Shown: one piece after another, positions 7,392-17,037 of the stretch
Position numbering within the stretch: position 1 is the stretch's first letter
Layout of the letters: every line of letters begins with the position of its first letter
Virus record (IMG/VR): IMGVR_UViG_3300011189_000006
Location: 27,135 to 91,134 of that record
DNA from: a virus
Length of the DNA: 64,000 nt
Reading direction: 5' to 3' (one strand)
Position numbers and translations under genes: made by a program
Notes under the pieces: generated by a model
The model's input: only the letters and a program-made list of their open reading frames with translations
Told to the model about the DNA's origin: nothing
The model's database searches: none

Positions 7392-7859
7392 ATGGGCTTA
7401 ACGAAAACATTACAATCTTTGCTAAAAGAGCAAAACAAACACTTTATATCGGTTGATAATAAGTTTTTCAAAAGATGGAAATATATTATTATACTTATTA
7501 TGAAAATGAATCCAAATTATAAACATTGTGTTATATACAGAAAAAGGTATAAAAGACTAAATTACTTTGTGGTTGTTGGGTTAAAATATAGTGGTGAAAA
7601 TGTTAAGAGGAGAACTTCGGGATTTGCTAAAAGATATATAAACCGACATAGAAATTATAGATGTATATATTGTGATGATAAGTTAAATTATGATAATGCT
7701 ACTTCTGATCATATAATACCAATAAGTAGTGGTGGTAATAACACGAAGGTTAATTTAATTGTGTGTTGTAGATACTGTAACAACGAAAGGGGAAATACTC
7801 CATTTAGAGAATACTTAAGATATAAAAACAAAAACTATAGAAGTATAAAATTCATATAG
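7392..7859 (+). CDS. HNH endonuclease (homing-type)
   Basis: 155 residues from the ATG at 7392; the frame is open upstream but that part overlaps the divergent gene's 5' end. The HNH core is clear: CIYC, then TSDHIIPISSGGNN, NLIVCCRYCNNERG. The first His is in DHI, and two Cys pairs bind the structural zinc. The basic N-terminal half has no recognised DNA-binding domain. Free-standing HNH genes are common homing endonucleases in T4-like genomes. A late-type motif (TTATTAATATATAAG) precedes it. Confidence 0.9.
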   Translation: MGLTKTLQSLLKEQNKHFISVDNKFFKRWKYIIILIMKMNPNYKHCVIYRKRYKRLNYFVVVGLKYSGENVKRRTSGFAKRYINRHRNYRCIYCDDKLNYDNATSDHIIPISSGGNNTKVNLIVCCRYCNNERGNTPFREYLRYKNKNYRSIKFI

Positions 7860-7862
7860 TGT

Positions 7863-9059
7863 TTATAAGTATTTTAAAGCCTCTATCTTCTTGGAATAAT
7901 CAATATCGTTATAATTTGGCTTATATTTGTTTTTAGGAATCCATTTTAAGTCCATGACATCCTTGCTAAAGAAACCCTCTAGGTCAAGGCTTTTGTAAGC
8001 ATTTGGTTTTACCTCACATAGTTTATTTAAGTCCTTAACTTTTGATATTTTATGTAACAATCTAAATGGGTCTTCAACATTTTTTTTATCAACAATATCT
8101 TCAAATAACTTTTTCCATAAAAATACAGGATATCCTTCTATTATTTTTTCTTGTGATTTCTTAAACCCTGCTAGGTCATTATCGAAAAAATATCTTAAAT
8201 CTAAGTCATTAGTTTCTAAGAAGCGATAATCGGTGTTTATACCAACCATACCAAGACTATTAGGAAAAAATAAAGAATCTAAATATCCCTCAAATATAGT
8301 TAGTGGACTAGAAAAGTCTACATTTAATATATTAAAATAGTAAGATAGTTTATTATAGATAACCATCTGATTTATATCTGGTTCTTCAACATTTTCTTTA
8401 CCATGGTTGGTCCATTCTAAAAGGTTTTCATAATTGTATATTTTAAACATTCTTCTTTTCCCCATCTTCAAATTACGAATTTGCATACCAAGAACCTTAT
8501 CATCTCTTTTGTTGAGCATTATTATAATCCATTGAGATTCATTTTCGTTTATCCAAAATTTACCTTGATAAATGTTAGTATGTGCAGAAGGTGGTATTCC
8601 TCTATCTACTAGATACTTATATATACCACTATTAGTAACAATTGGCTTAAAATCTGATATCGGTGTTATATTTTCATTGAATACTCTTTCAAGTTCTGAT
8701 AAATCAATTAAGTCATCAAACTTAGCATCTACAAAATCATTACTATAATCAGTATATGTCATAACACTATCTAGATATTCAATCATTTCTAATTTCTTAT
8801 CAGGATCTATTTGTTCATTATGGTCTTTGGCAAACTTATCTAATGTAGTTTTTTTATCACAGTTAAAGCATACGTAAAAAAGTCTATTCAAATATAAGTT
8901 CCCTCTCTTAGCATTATTATTATTATGACTATCTCCACAGTAAGGGCATGCAAAATTGAATCTATCATTATAATCAATGACTTTTCTTTTCTGTGTGTTA
9001 GAAAATTCTTTACTAACTACCTTCTGTATTATATTTTTTATGTAATCTTTATCCATCAT
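7863..9059 (-). CDS. DNA primase (T4 gp61-like, zinc finger plus Toprim)
   Basis: A 398-residue primase. The N-terminal zinc-binding motif is CPYCGDS (C38, C41) with CFNC (C64, C67). The Toprim core shows TIFEGYLDSLFFPNS (EGxxD) and RYFFDNDLAG (DxD-like) in the second half. The length is near that of T4 gp61 (342). It makes RNA primers for lagging-strand synthesis with a gp41-type helicase, which is not in this window. The late-type TATATATA motif sits directly before the start. Confidence 0.9.
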   Translation of the reverse strand: MMDKDYIKNIIQKVVSKEFSNTQKRKVIDYNDRFNFACPYCGDSHNNNNAKRGNLYLNRLFYVCFNCDKKTTLDKFAKDHNEQIDPDKKLEMIEYLDSVMTYTDYSNDFVDAKFDDLIDLSELERVFNENITPISDFKPIVTNSGIYKYLVDRGIPPSAHTNIYQGKFWINENESQWIIIMLNKRDDKVLGMQIRNLKMGKRRMFKIYNYENLLEWTNHGKENVEEPDINQMVIYNKLSYYFNILNVDFSSPLTIFEGYLDSLFFPNSLGMVGINTDYRFLETNDLDLRYFFDNDLAGFKKSQEKIIEGYPVFLWKKLFEDIVDKKNVEDPFRLLHKISKVKDLNKLCEVKPNAYKSLDLEGFFSKDVMDLKWIPKNKYKPNYNDIDYSKKIEALKYL

Positions 9060-9131
9060 TATATATATAGTTTTAATGTAACTAAGTTCACTATATGATT
9101 GACATTTAACTATAATTTGGTATAATGTTGA

Positions 9132-10253
9132 TTAGTTTCCCTCTTTCTTAGAATTTTTATTCTTATCTATGCTTTTTCGAGATTTCTTTCCTTTAAATTC
9201 CTTATTAAGTTCTCTTCTTTTATCAACTAGTTCTTTAGATAACTTAGCTAAATATTCTGTTTGTTGGTTATGTTGATTAGCAAAGTCGTCTTGTCTATTA
9301 TCTGGTCCTTGTGGATAAAGCCTACTAGTCATGTTTCCAAATTGTGTAAGTGATAGTACTGAACTTTCTTTACCAGGTGTTGATATTTCTTCATCAAACT
9401 TTTTAATGGTCTTAGTAACATTGTCAGGATTTTTAGTTCTCTTAACAACATACTTTATAATATTGGGAAACTTTTCTTTGGTTATGTTAGCTATTAAATC
9501 TTCTATGTGTTTGGCATTTTTTAAATCATCATCAGAAAATCCTAATATAGCCTTTATACCAACTCTATCAGAAAATGCATTTATCCTATTCTTAAACTCT
9601 AGAAGTGCTTCTCCTTTAAGTACTTCTGTATTGGTGGTTATACCACCCCTAGAAGGTGATGAAACACCAATAAACTCACAATTCTTTAAATATTTTTTAA
9701 CTAATTCGTTTTCCGTAGGTATTCCCACTAAAACTCTCTCATATTCTTTTTCATAATTGAACAAATATGCAAATTTTAGTAAGTTATTGTACATTAGGTA
9801 CAACTCTTCCTCTGTTAGTATATTGTCTATAATCCAAGAAACACCCTTAATTATGGATTCTCTTTCATGTCCTCTTGCAGTAATTATAGAAAAAATTGAA
9901 CCATTTGTCAAACACTCTTTAAAGTCTTGCCAAGATGGTCCATAATTTTCTTTACTAATAGCTTCCTTCACATCTAATAAAAAAGCATTATCTTCCCTGA
10001 GTCCATCGTCTCTGAATTCAGAAAAGGCTTTCTCTGGATTGTTATTAGACAATCGCCATTTATCAGAAGCATCTCTAACATTTGCATAAAAAGATGTAGA
10101 AATGCTTTTTTCAACCCATTTACCATCAACCAACTCTTCCATATGTATCGGTGTTGACATATCTAATACGTTATCATCCCAATCGAAACTATAATATAGG
10201 AGGTATTTATCCGAACTAGATTCGGATATGTATTGGTTAAAGCTTTTGAGCAT
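9132..10253 (-). CDS. HAD-like protein with capsid-targeting-type N-terminus
   Basis: 373 residues starting MLKSFNQYISES, which resembles the T4 internal-protein capsid-targeting tag, with ISE as a possible prohead-protease site. HAD-superfamily features follow: YSFDWDDNVLD (DxD), SIITARGH (motif II), and LGFSDDDLKNAKHIED (acidic motif). The C-terminal 90 residues are Lys/Arg rich (KEFKGKKSRKSIDKNK). It lies 5 nt downstream of an acidic small gene. A phosphatase or hydrolase activity is inferred from the fold motifs, and packaging in the head from the tag. Confidence 0.7.
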   Translation of the reverse strand: MLKSFNQYISESSSDKYLLYYSFDWDDNVLDMSTPIHMEELVDGKWVEKSISTSFYANVRDASDKWRLSNNNPEKAFSEFRDDGLREDNAFLLDVKEAISKENYGPSWQDFKECLTNGSIFSIITARGHERESIIKGVSWIIDNILTEEELYLMYNNLLKFAYLFNYEKEYERVLVGIPTENELVKKYLKNCEFIGVSSPSRGGITTNTEVLKGEALLEFKNRINAFSDRVGIKAILGFSDDDLKNAKHIEDLIANITKEKFPNIIKYVVKRTKNPDNVTKTIKKFDEEISTPGKESSVLSLTQFGNMTSRLYPQGPDNRQDDFANQHNQQTEYLAKLSKELVDKRRELNKEFKGKKSRKSIDKNKNSKKEGN

Positions 10254-10258
10254 TGGTA

Positions 10259-10567
10259 TTATTTTTTCCTTTTTGAAAAAGAGTCAAAAGATTCTAATGC
10301 AGGAAGCTCTTGTGCTTCATCATCATCTTCATCATCATCTCCTTGAGCCTGTCCTTCTTCATCGAAGTCATCCTCTTTTTCAAAGTCATCAAAGCCTTGA
10401 ACATCATCACCTTCTTCTTGTGATTGTCCTTCTTCTTGATCACCTTCTGTCAATTCAATAGTAAATTCTTCTACTACTTCATCGTCTTTTTCTGCCTTTA
10501 CCTCAATAAATCCGTCTTTTTCACAAACTTCGATACAGTAATCGCCTATTTCAATTTTAGTTTTCAT
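10259..10567 (-). CDS. Small acidic protein, possible prohead core component
   Basis: 102 residues: a beta-rich N-terminus (KTKIEIGDYCIEV), a very acidic middle (runs of D and E) and a basic C-terminus FDSFSKRKK. The composition and size recall T4 gp67, the acidic prohead core protein, but sequence similarity is not claimed. The late-type motif TTTAATATATAATAA lies upstream. It appears to be co-transcribed with the HAD-like gene that follows. Confidence 0.65.
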   Translation of the reverse strand: MKTKIEIGDYCIEVCEKDGFIEVKAEKDDEVVEEFTIELTEGDQEEGQSQEEGDDVQGFDDFEKEDDFDEEGQAQGDDDEDDDEAQELPALESFDSFSKRKK

Positions 10568-10624
10568 ATAATTAATTATTTTTTATTATATATTAAAAAT
10601 CTACATCCCTTTTATATAATAAAA

Positions 10625-10655
10625 ATCCACTTGTTTTTAACATAAACAAGTGGAT
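10625..10655 (-). terminator. Rho-independent terminator
   Basis: A 12-bp stem ATCCACTTGTTT (10625-10636) / AAACAAGTGGAT (10644-10655). On the minus strand it is followed by TTTTT, so it ends the lysine-rich gene at 10677-10970. Confidence 0.8.
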
Positions 10656-10676
10656 CTGGTATATTTGTTCCTTTAC

Positions 10677-10970
10677 CTATTTCTTAGTTTTTTTAGTAGG
10701 TGCTTTTTTAGTAGGTGTCTTCTTAGTTGATACTTTTTTAACATCTTTCTTAACATCTTTCTTAACATCTTTCTTAGGGACTTTCTTCTTATTAGGTTTT
10801 TTCTTTTTAAAATCACCATCTTTTAAAGTCTTTTTCTTTACTTTTTCAACTTTTTGTAAAGGCTTACTAGGATTTTTCACAATAGGTTGTGCCACTCCAA
10901 TGCTTGGTTCTTTTTTATCTGTTTTAATACCAAATAATTTCTTGAAAAATTTAATAATTGCTTTTATCAT
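10677..10970 (-). CDS. Lysine-rich histone-like small protein with amphipathic N-terminus
   Basis: 97 residues. The N-terminus MIKAIIKFFKKLFGIKT should form a basic amphipathic helix. The rest is about one third lysine, with tandem repeats KKDVKKDVKKDVKK and TPTKKAPTKK, like H1-type basic tails. It may bind DNA or membranes. The late-type motif TATAATATATACTG precedes it. No homologue recognised; the low-complexity composition makes any assignment weak. Confidence 0.7.
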   Translation of the reverse strand: MIKAIIKFFKKLFGIKTDKKEPSIGVAQPIVKNPSKPLQKVEKVKKKTLKDGDFKKKKPNKKKVPKKDVKKDVKKDVKKVSTKKTPTKKAPTKKTKK

Positions 10971-11045
10971 TTTTAGTTTATTTTTTCAGTATATATTATA
11001 GAATACAAATCCCTTTTTGTTAAAAATAGTAAACAAACCACCTAA

Positions 11046-11057
11046 TTTAATATATAA
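11046..11057 (+). promoter_or_regulatory. Late-type promoter motif (TTTAATATATAA)
   Basis: A clear example of the recurring motif found 10-30 nt before many starts in this window, here 7 nt before the uvsW-like gene. It resembles the T4 late promoter TATAAATA in length and composition. The role is inferred from recurrence. Confidence 0.5.
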
Positions 11058-11063
11058 CATTAT

Positions 11064-12674
11064 ATGAAATTTAGGTATAGTAAGGAAAATGAGGAATTAA
11101 TAGTATCAGAAGCATCTAGGATAGAATACCACCAAATGAGTATTTGGTTAACAAGACACGTAAAGGGATATAGGTATATGCCACCATTTAAAATGGGTGT
11201 GTGGGATGGTAAGCAGAAATACTTTAGAGATGGTAAAATAAATTTGGGACTGTGGAAAGAAGCTCTTAGAGGGTGTTCTGAAATAGGCGTTTCTTTTAGT
11301 GTAGATAATAAAGAAGATTTCCCAATAAACAGAGATGTTACATTAGATAAAGTTACTAAATTCTGTGATAACTTTTTTAAGACACACAAAGTAAAAAATA
11401 AAAAAGGCGAGTGGGTTAAATTTATGCCATATGAACACCAAATTCAGTCAGCATATAAGATACTTAAAAACAGATATTGTATGGCAGAAGTTGCCACATC
11501 TGGTGGTAAATCACTTATAATATCAATAGTTTTATTCTATACTTTGAAAAATATAAAAAAGGATGCTAAATTTCTAATAATAGTACCTTCTATAACATTA
11601 GTTACCCAGTTCTATGATAATTTTATAGAATATAATTTTGGTGACAATAATTTAGTAGATATGAAAGAGAAAGATTCTGAAGAAATACTAAATAAAAAAC
11701 ACAAACCATGTGATATAAGGGTAGAAGAAGTTATGTCAGATAAACCTAGAAAACATTCAGGTGAAAAAAATGCCAATGTCTATATAGGAACATATCAATC
11801 CTTGGAAAAGTGGCCAAAGACATTCTTCGAAAAATTTCACACAGTTGTTACTGATGAGGCACATGGTGCAAAATCGAAGTCACTGACTAAAATACTCAAA
11901 AGGACATTTGGTACTGCATACTCTAGATTTGGTGTATCTGGTACATTCCCAGAAGAGGATACTTGTGAGATATTGACTATACAATCTGTATTAGGTCCAA
12001 AAATAACAGAGGTATCAGCAGATGAATTAAAGAAAAAGGGAATCATATCTGATATGCAAATAAAGGCAGTTATAATGAATCATAATGATCCAGAATTTGG
12101 TGATAAAGTTAAACAAATACGTAAGGCTGGAATGGGTAAAGAAGCATTAGGCATAGAAAAGGATTATATACACATATCTGATAAAAGACTTAATTTAATA
12201 AAGAAAATAGTTAATAAGTGTGATAACAACACATTAGTGTTATTCCATACAATAGAATATGGAAATACTGTCTTAAAGGAATTAAGAGAAAGCCTACCAG
12301 ACAAAGAGTTCTATTATATTGATGGTGGTGTTAGTGGCAAAGATAGGGAAAGGATTAAAAAAGAAATGGAAAACACAGATGGGAAAACTAAGGTCTTAGT
12401 TGCAAGCTATGGAACATTGAGCACTGGTGTCTCTATAAATGCTATTTTTAATATATTGTTTATAGACTCGTTTAAATCTGAACAAGTTATTATACAATCT
12501 ATTGGTAGAGCGTTAAGGTTACATGATGAAAAAAAGGTAGCAACTATCTTTGACTTGGTTGATGTATTTGATAGCAATAGTTTTAATAATATATTATGGA
12601 AACACTTTAAAGAACGCCAAGGTTTCTATGACAAAAGAAAATATCCTTATAAGTTTATAAAAATAAATTTGTAA
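11064..12674 (+). CDS. uvsW: UvsW-type DNA/RNA helicase
   Basis: A 536-residue SF2 helicase. The N-terminal domain has GYRYMPPFKMGVWDGKQKYF, matching the UvsW substrate-recognition domain. Then come Walker A ATSGGKS (144-150), DEAH (264-267), GVSGT (motif III), VASYGTLSTGVS and QSIGRALR (motif VI). T4 UvsW (503 residues) unwinds recombination intermediates and R-loops and ends origin-dependent replication. The match in domain order and motif spacing is strong. It opens the block that leads into the baseplate genes. Confidence 0.93.
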   Translation: MKFRYSKENEELIVSEASRIEYHQMSIWLTRHVKGYRYMPPFKMGVWDGKQKYFRDGKINLGLWKEALRGCSEIGVSFSVDNKEDFPINRDVTLDKVTKFCDNFFKTHKVKNKKGEWVKFMPYEHQIQSAYKILKNRYCMAEVATSGGKSLIISIVLFYTLKNIKKDAKFLIIVPSITLVTQFYDNFIEYNFGDNNLVDMKEKDSEEILNKKHKPCDIRVEEVMSDKPRKHSGEKNANVYIGTYQSLEKWPKTFFEKFHTVVTDEAHGAKSKSLTKILKRTFGTAYSRFGVSGTFPEEDTCEILTIQSVLGPKITEVSADELKKKGIISDMQIKAVIMNHNDPEFGDKVKQIRKAGMGKEALGIEKDYIHISDKRLNLIKKIVNKCDNNTLVLFHTIEYGNTVLKELRESLPDKEFYYIDGGVSGKDRERIKKEMENTDGKTKVLVASYGTLSTGVSINAIFNILFIDSFKSEQVIIQSIGRALRLHDEKKVATIFDLVDVFDSNSFNNILWKHFKERQGFYDKRKYPYKFIKINL

Positions 12675-12712
12675 GGATTTAATGAGAACGTTCTTGTAAA
12701 AATATATACTAT

Positions 12713-15130
12713 ATGTCTGTAAATACAAAGTTAACACTATCGGTAAAAAGTGGTCCTGGTGATATAGTTGGTGTCACTGAAATCCAATCAATAAATGGTA
12801 GGGCTGACTTTAATGGAATACAATTTACTGAAGCTGGATCATATATACTAACTATAACACCAGATAACATAAATGTCGAAAGTGCTGAAGTAGAAATAAA
12901 TGTATCACCAGAGGAAGATTTTATCCCACAAGATAATCCAATCGAACAGAGTGAAGAAGGAGAAGAAGAACAAGAAGCATTAGAAGGGTCTAGACCTATT
13001 ATAAGCCAAATAAAAGAACCTACTCTAGATTTAAAAGCTATGCAATTTGATGCTAGTCCTAATGAGGGAGATAATAGCGAACTTTTGACTAGTCTGGGAT
13101 TTACACCATTTCTTTGGTATAATGGTGTTCAGATGAGAGTATCAGATATAAAATCATTGTATTTATATTATGAGAATAATATCCCAAGGTGTAGAGCAAT
13201 TATAATAGACACACTTGGATTCATAGGTACGCAAGATAGTATGCCATTAAATGATACTAAATTTGAACTTTTTATAAATTCTGGCTCTGATATTTTAAAA
13301 TCTATACATCTTAGATTTAAAATGCAATTTAACCAAGAAAACAAGAAAAATGGTACATATACAATTACTGGTACTTTAGATGTAGATAATTTTTATAAAA
13401 AAGGCTACAAGTCATACAAAGGAACTTCTTTCAATGTTCTAAAAGAATTAGCAGTAGAGAATGGTATTGGATTTAATTCAAACATAGGAAATACAAACGA
13501 TACAATGACTTGGAGAAAAAATGGTAGTAATATACCAGAATTTGTAAAGAATGTAGTCAAACATTCGTATATATCAGATAATTCTTTCATTTTAGGTTAT
13601 TATGATTATTATTGGTGTTATAACTGCATTGATATCGAAAAGGAGTGGAATAGAGATATAAAAAATGACCTAGGTCTTAACACACAAGGATTGTCTTCAT
13701 TAGATAGCAACATGGAACTAACACCACTAGTTCTAACAAATGATGCTAGTTCTGATGCATCTGGATTCTATTTCAATAAGTATAGATTTAGGAATAATTC
13801 AACGTATCAGACAACAAATAGTGGTATTTATACAATTTCAAGAGTTTATGATAGAAGCACAAAACAATTCTTAAAATTTGATATAGATTCTTTAAATTCT
13901 GATAATAGTGATAATATAATTTTAAAGGGAAGACCAAACGATACAGAAGAATTAAAACAAAGTTATAATACAGATTATGGTGGTAAGATAGATACTGATA
14001 ACATCCACCAAAACTATATGTATGCTCTTTCACAGAATGAAAGAAATGTTAAGAACTTACATAACATATCAATTGAATTAGATATGCCACAGCCAAACTT
14101 TAATGTTTATAGATATCAAAAAATAAGAGTGAATTTTATTAACCAAAAACAGACACCAATAAATACGGTTGTTGTAAATGAGAGGCTAACTGGTGAGTGG
14201 TTAATCACGGATATATCTTTTGTGTGGAAGAGGGGAACTTTAACACAGAAGTTAACTATTGTAAGAAAAGAATTAGGCAAAACACTAAAAGAAAAAGAAA
14301 CTCAACAAACCGAAGATACTGCTGAAAATAATTCTGAAATAAATGAAAATCCATTAGATAATTTACAAACAGAAGGATTGGAATTACAAGAAGAACAAAA
14401 TGATGATTTTATATTTAGTGGTGGTACTTTCACAGAGGGTGAAGAGTTCACAGAGAGAGAATTCCAAGGTGAAGAAGAATCAGAACTTACTATACCACCA
14501 GAAGACCAAAGGCTTTATGAAACTGAATCTAACCAAATAAATAATAGTCCAACACCTATATCAGAGGGGAATTATAATATAGATTTTATAGAAGGGAGTT
14601 ATGTAGATAACCAAGGTAATGACATAGAGGTTTGTCAGATTGATGGAAGTGCTATAAATGTAAAAGTGGTTGGTAAGTATCTGGATATGAAAGAAGCAGC
14701 ACGAAGTGATGGTATATTACTTAGTGTTAATTCTGGATTTAGATCACCGATAGATACTATAAACACGAAGTCAAATAATGGTGTCTTAGTTAGAGCTAGC
14801 TCACAGAAATACCTATATGATAACTGGGTAGCTAGAAAACCTGGATTTAACTTAGCCGCAAAGCCATATACTTCTAAACATGGAAATGGTATAAGTTTAG
14901 ACTTAAATACTGGTAGTAGAACAAAGAATACATTAAATGAATCTTTATATTCTTGGTTAATTAAAAACTCATGGAAGTATGGATTTGTTAGATCTGTTAG
15001 AAGTGAAGAGTGGCATTTTGATTATTTACCAAACTTAATAAATAGTTCACAAGGTGGTCCTTACTCTAAACTAGCTGCCAACGACTCAAATTTATTTTTT
15101 AGTGATTTGGGCTTAGATAGATTAAGCTAG
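12713..15130 (+). CDS. Baseplate hub-type protein with Ig-like N-terminus and M15 peptidase C-terminus
   Basis: 805 residues in three parts. Residues 1-65 look like an immunoglobulin-like strand sandwich (GSYILTITPDN). The middle (about 115-530) has a hub-like pattern, including IPEFVKNVVKHSYISDNSF and LTGEWLITDISF, reminiscent of T4 gp27-type proteins. The C-terminal 170 residues contain a D-Ala-D-Ala carboxypeptidase/VanY-type M15 domain: NSGFRSP, SKHGNGISLDL (S-x-H...D) and EEWHFDY. A tail-borne peptidase would cut peptidoglycan during infection, in place of the gp5 lysozyme. An AATATATAC late-type motif precedes the start. Confidence 0.8.
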   Translation: MSVNTKLTLSVKSGPGDIVGVTEIQSINGRADFNGIQFTEAGSYILTITPDNINVESAEVEINVSPEEDFIPQDNPIEQSEEGEEEQEALEGSRPIISQIKEPTLDLKAMQFDASPNEGDNSELLTSLGFTPFLWYNGVQMRVSDIKSLYLYYENNIPRCRAIIIDTLGFIGTQDSMPLNDTKFELFINSGSDILKSIHLRFKMQFNQENKKNGTYTITGTLDVDNFYKKGYKSYKGTSFNVLKELAVENGIGFNSNIGNTNDTMTWRKNGSNIPEFVKNVVKHSYISDNSFILGYYDYYWCYNCIDIEKEWNRDIKNDLGLNTQGLSSLDSNMELTPLVLTNDASSDASGFYFNKYRFRNNSTYQTTNSGIYTISRVYDRSTKQFLKFDIDSLNSDNSDNIILKGRPNDTEELKQSYNTDYGGKIDTDNIHQNYMYALSQNERNVKNLHNISIELDMPQPNFNVYRYQKIRVNFINQKQTPINTVVVNERLTGEWLITDISFVWKRGTLTQKLTIVRKELGKTLKEKETQQTEDTAENNSEINENPLDNLQTEGLELQEEQNDDFIFSGGTFTEGEEFTEREFQGEEESELTIPPEDQRLYETESNQINNSPTPISEGNYNIDFIEGSYVDNQGNDIEVCQIDGSAINVKVVGKYLDMKEAARSDGILLSVNSGFRSPIDTINTKSNNGVLVRASSQKYLYDNWVARKPGFNLAAKPYTSKHGNGISLDLNTGSRTKNTLNESLYSWLIKNSWKYGFVRSVRSEEWHFDYLPNLINSSQGGPYSKLAANDSNLFFSDLGLDRLS

Positions 15131-15171
15131 GATTGATAATATTTTATATATAAGGAAAATATTTAATACTG

Positions 15172-17025
15172 ATGGCTGAGGATAAAAACCCTTTAGATAA
15201 ATTAAGAGATACAGCAGTTGCAACTGCCGAGGGTCTGAAAAGACAGTACGGCATAGGTGCTAATAATAATCCTTGGCCACAGACCGAGTACCAACCTATT
15301 TTGGGATTAAATTCTAATAGACAAACAAAGGGATTCCTTCCTTCTGCAAAAATAGAACCTATTAACAAAGAAGGTGAAGGTGGTGCAGATGGTGAAGGAC
15401 GTATAAATAGATTTGGTAACTACGAATATAAAGATTGGCGAGGACATTTGCTTAACCCTGCTAAGGAGGTAGATGGTCTAGAACATGATAAGTTTAAAAA
15501 AAGTATAAGAATACCAAAATCTGATGATTCCCTTGTAGATAGTCCATATTCAACTAGGGATTTCTATGCTATATTTAATGACAATACAACAGATTATTTT
15601 AAACATGGACTTCAAGTTATAAATGGGGAGAGTGGTGTGCTTGGTTCATCACCTGGTACATCTTTTGAAAACAATGATCCTATTATATATGGCTTTGAAG
15701 TGATAATAGATGATATATCTTCTCCTTTACTTAATGGTGCAATAGATGATTTTTTAAATAATTATTCAGGTGTTAGTGAAATAGCAGCAAGAAGACCAGT
15801 CTATGAAGATTTCAAAAAACAGTTTACTAAGTTCTTCAAAACAAGGGGGACTGTATTAGAGAGAGAGACCGATAATGCTAGTATTTCCAAATCTAGAAAT
15901 TCATCATCACCAGAATTACAAACTGGACAAGGAATAGGAATAACACAACCTGGTAAAGCTGCATACATGGCATATTATCTAAAAAAAGTAGGTGGCTTAG
16001 GGAACTTAGCAGAGAGAAACACAGCTACTGAAAAGAAATATTTAGTAGATTATAATAAGGATGTAATAACCTTAGATTTCTTAGAAGATACAAGCCAGAG
16101 TGTTACCACACTTGCACATCTATACAAGTTGTTATATTGGTCTAAACCTAATGGAAAGGGCATTATACCAGAGAATTTACTTAGGTTTAATTGTGATATA
16201 ATAGTATCTGAAATAAGAAATTTTAAGCGTGTTAAGAAAACACTTAACAGTGTGCAAGAAGGAACACCACCTCAGCTAGAAATAGTAAAAGATAATGTAT
16301 CTAGGCAAGTTTATTCTCTTAGAGATTGTCAGTTATACTTTAATGGGATGCCACACCCCAATGATATTGATATGACACAAACACCATCAGTTTATGATTC
16401 ATATAGTATACAGTTTGACTATAAATACACTTCTAATAAATTAGAAAGATTTATGCCAACACCAAATGGAGATGGACAATATGTTGGTTATGATGGTGGT
16501 GCTATTTGGAAAGTTGGTAATAAAGGTGCTACAACAGCGGCAGGTGGTAATAGTATATTATCTTCTGTTCCTAATTTCTATACTACTGATGAAAATACAT
16601 ATAACAAAACTGGAACAGATGGTAGGTTCTTATTATCTAGACCAGAAAATGGTAGAACAGAAAGAACTTTCAATTCAGAGGATTTAGATAATCTTGAATC
16701 TTTTAAAAGACAAAGTACATCTTTTGGAAAAAGACTAAAGAACAGACTTGAGGATGTTGCCATTAGGTCAGCAACTAGAGAGTTACAAACTTTTGTAAAT
16801 ACTAGAACTGCTATACTTAATAGAACTTTAAATAAAATAATAACTGCAAATGGAATAGTTGGCGTAAGACCACCTAGAAATGTTTATACAGATAGACCAT
16901 TAAGTGCTGGGGAAAGGATATTCTATGACGTTAGAGGGGATTTAATAAACTTTTTAGGTAATGCAGCAGGTGGTGCTTTAGGTGGTGGTGGTATAATAGG
17001 TGGGAATCCATTTTCACCAAGATAA
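15172..17025 (+). CDS. Virion structural protein, probable tail-tube/baseplate (gp48/54 type)
   Basis: 617 residues with long loop-rich regions. Recognisable stretches are LLRFNCDIIVSEIRNFKRV and VYSLRDCQLYFNGMPHPND, of a type seen in tail-tube and tail-tube-initiator proteins of contractile phages. The C-terminus is Gly-rich (GGALGGGGIIGG). It sits between the hub protein and the gp5-like spike, behind a TTTTATATATAAGG motif. The exact T4 counterpart is not certain. Confidence 0.65.
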   Translation: MAEDKNPLDKLRDTAVATAEGLKRQYGIGANNNPWPQTEYQPILGLNSNRQTKGFLPSAKIEPINKEGEGGADGEGRINRFGNYEYKDWRGHLLNPAKEVDGLEHDKFKKSIRIPKSDDSLVDSPYSTRDFYAIFNDNTTDYFKHGLQVINGESGVLGSSPGTSFENNDPIIYGFEVIIDDISSPLLNGAIDDFLNNYSGVSEIAARRPVYEDFKKQFTKFFKTRGTVLERETDNASISKSRNSSSPELQTGQGIGITQPGKAAYMAYYLKKVGGLGNLAERNTATEKKYLVDYNKDVITLDFLEDTSQSVTTLAHLYKLLYWSKPNGKGIIPENLLRFNCDIIVSEIRNFKRVKKTLNSVQEGTPPQLEIVKDNVSRQVYSLRDCQLYFNGMPHPNDIDMTQTPSVYDSYSIQFDYKYTSNKLERFMPTPNGDGQYVGYDGGAIWKVGNKGATTAAGGNSILSSVPNFYTTDENTYNKTGTDGRFLLSRPENGRTERTFNSEDLDNLESFKRQSTSFGKRLKNRLEDVAIRSATRELQTFVNTRTAILNRTLNKIITANGIVGVRPPRNVYTDRPLSAGERIFYDVRGDLINFLGNAAGGALGGGGIIGGNPFSPR

Positions 17026-17037
17026 AAAAAATATAAT

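Noticed and set aside
10228-10461. His/Leu-rich plus-strand frame
   Set aside because: It is the antisense of the Asp/Glu-rich stretch of the acidic gene on the minus strand.
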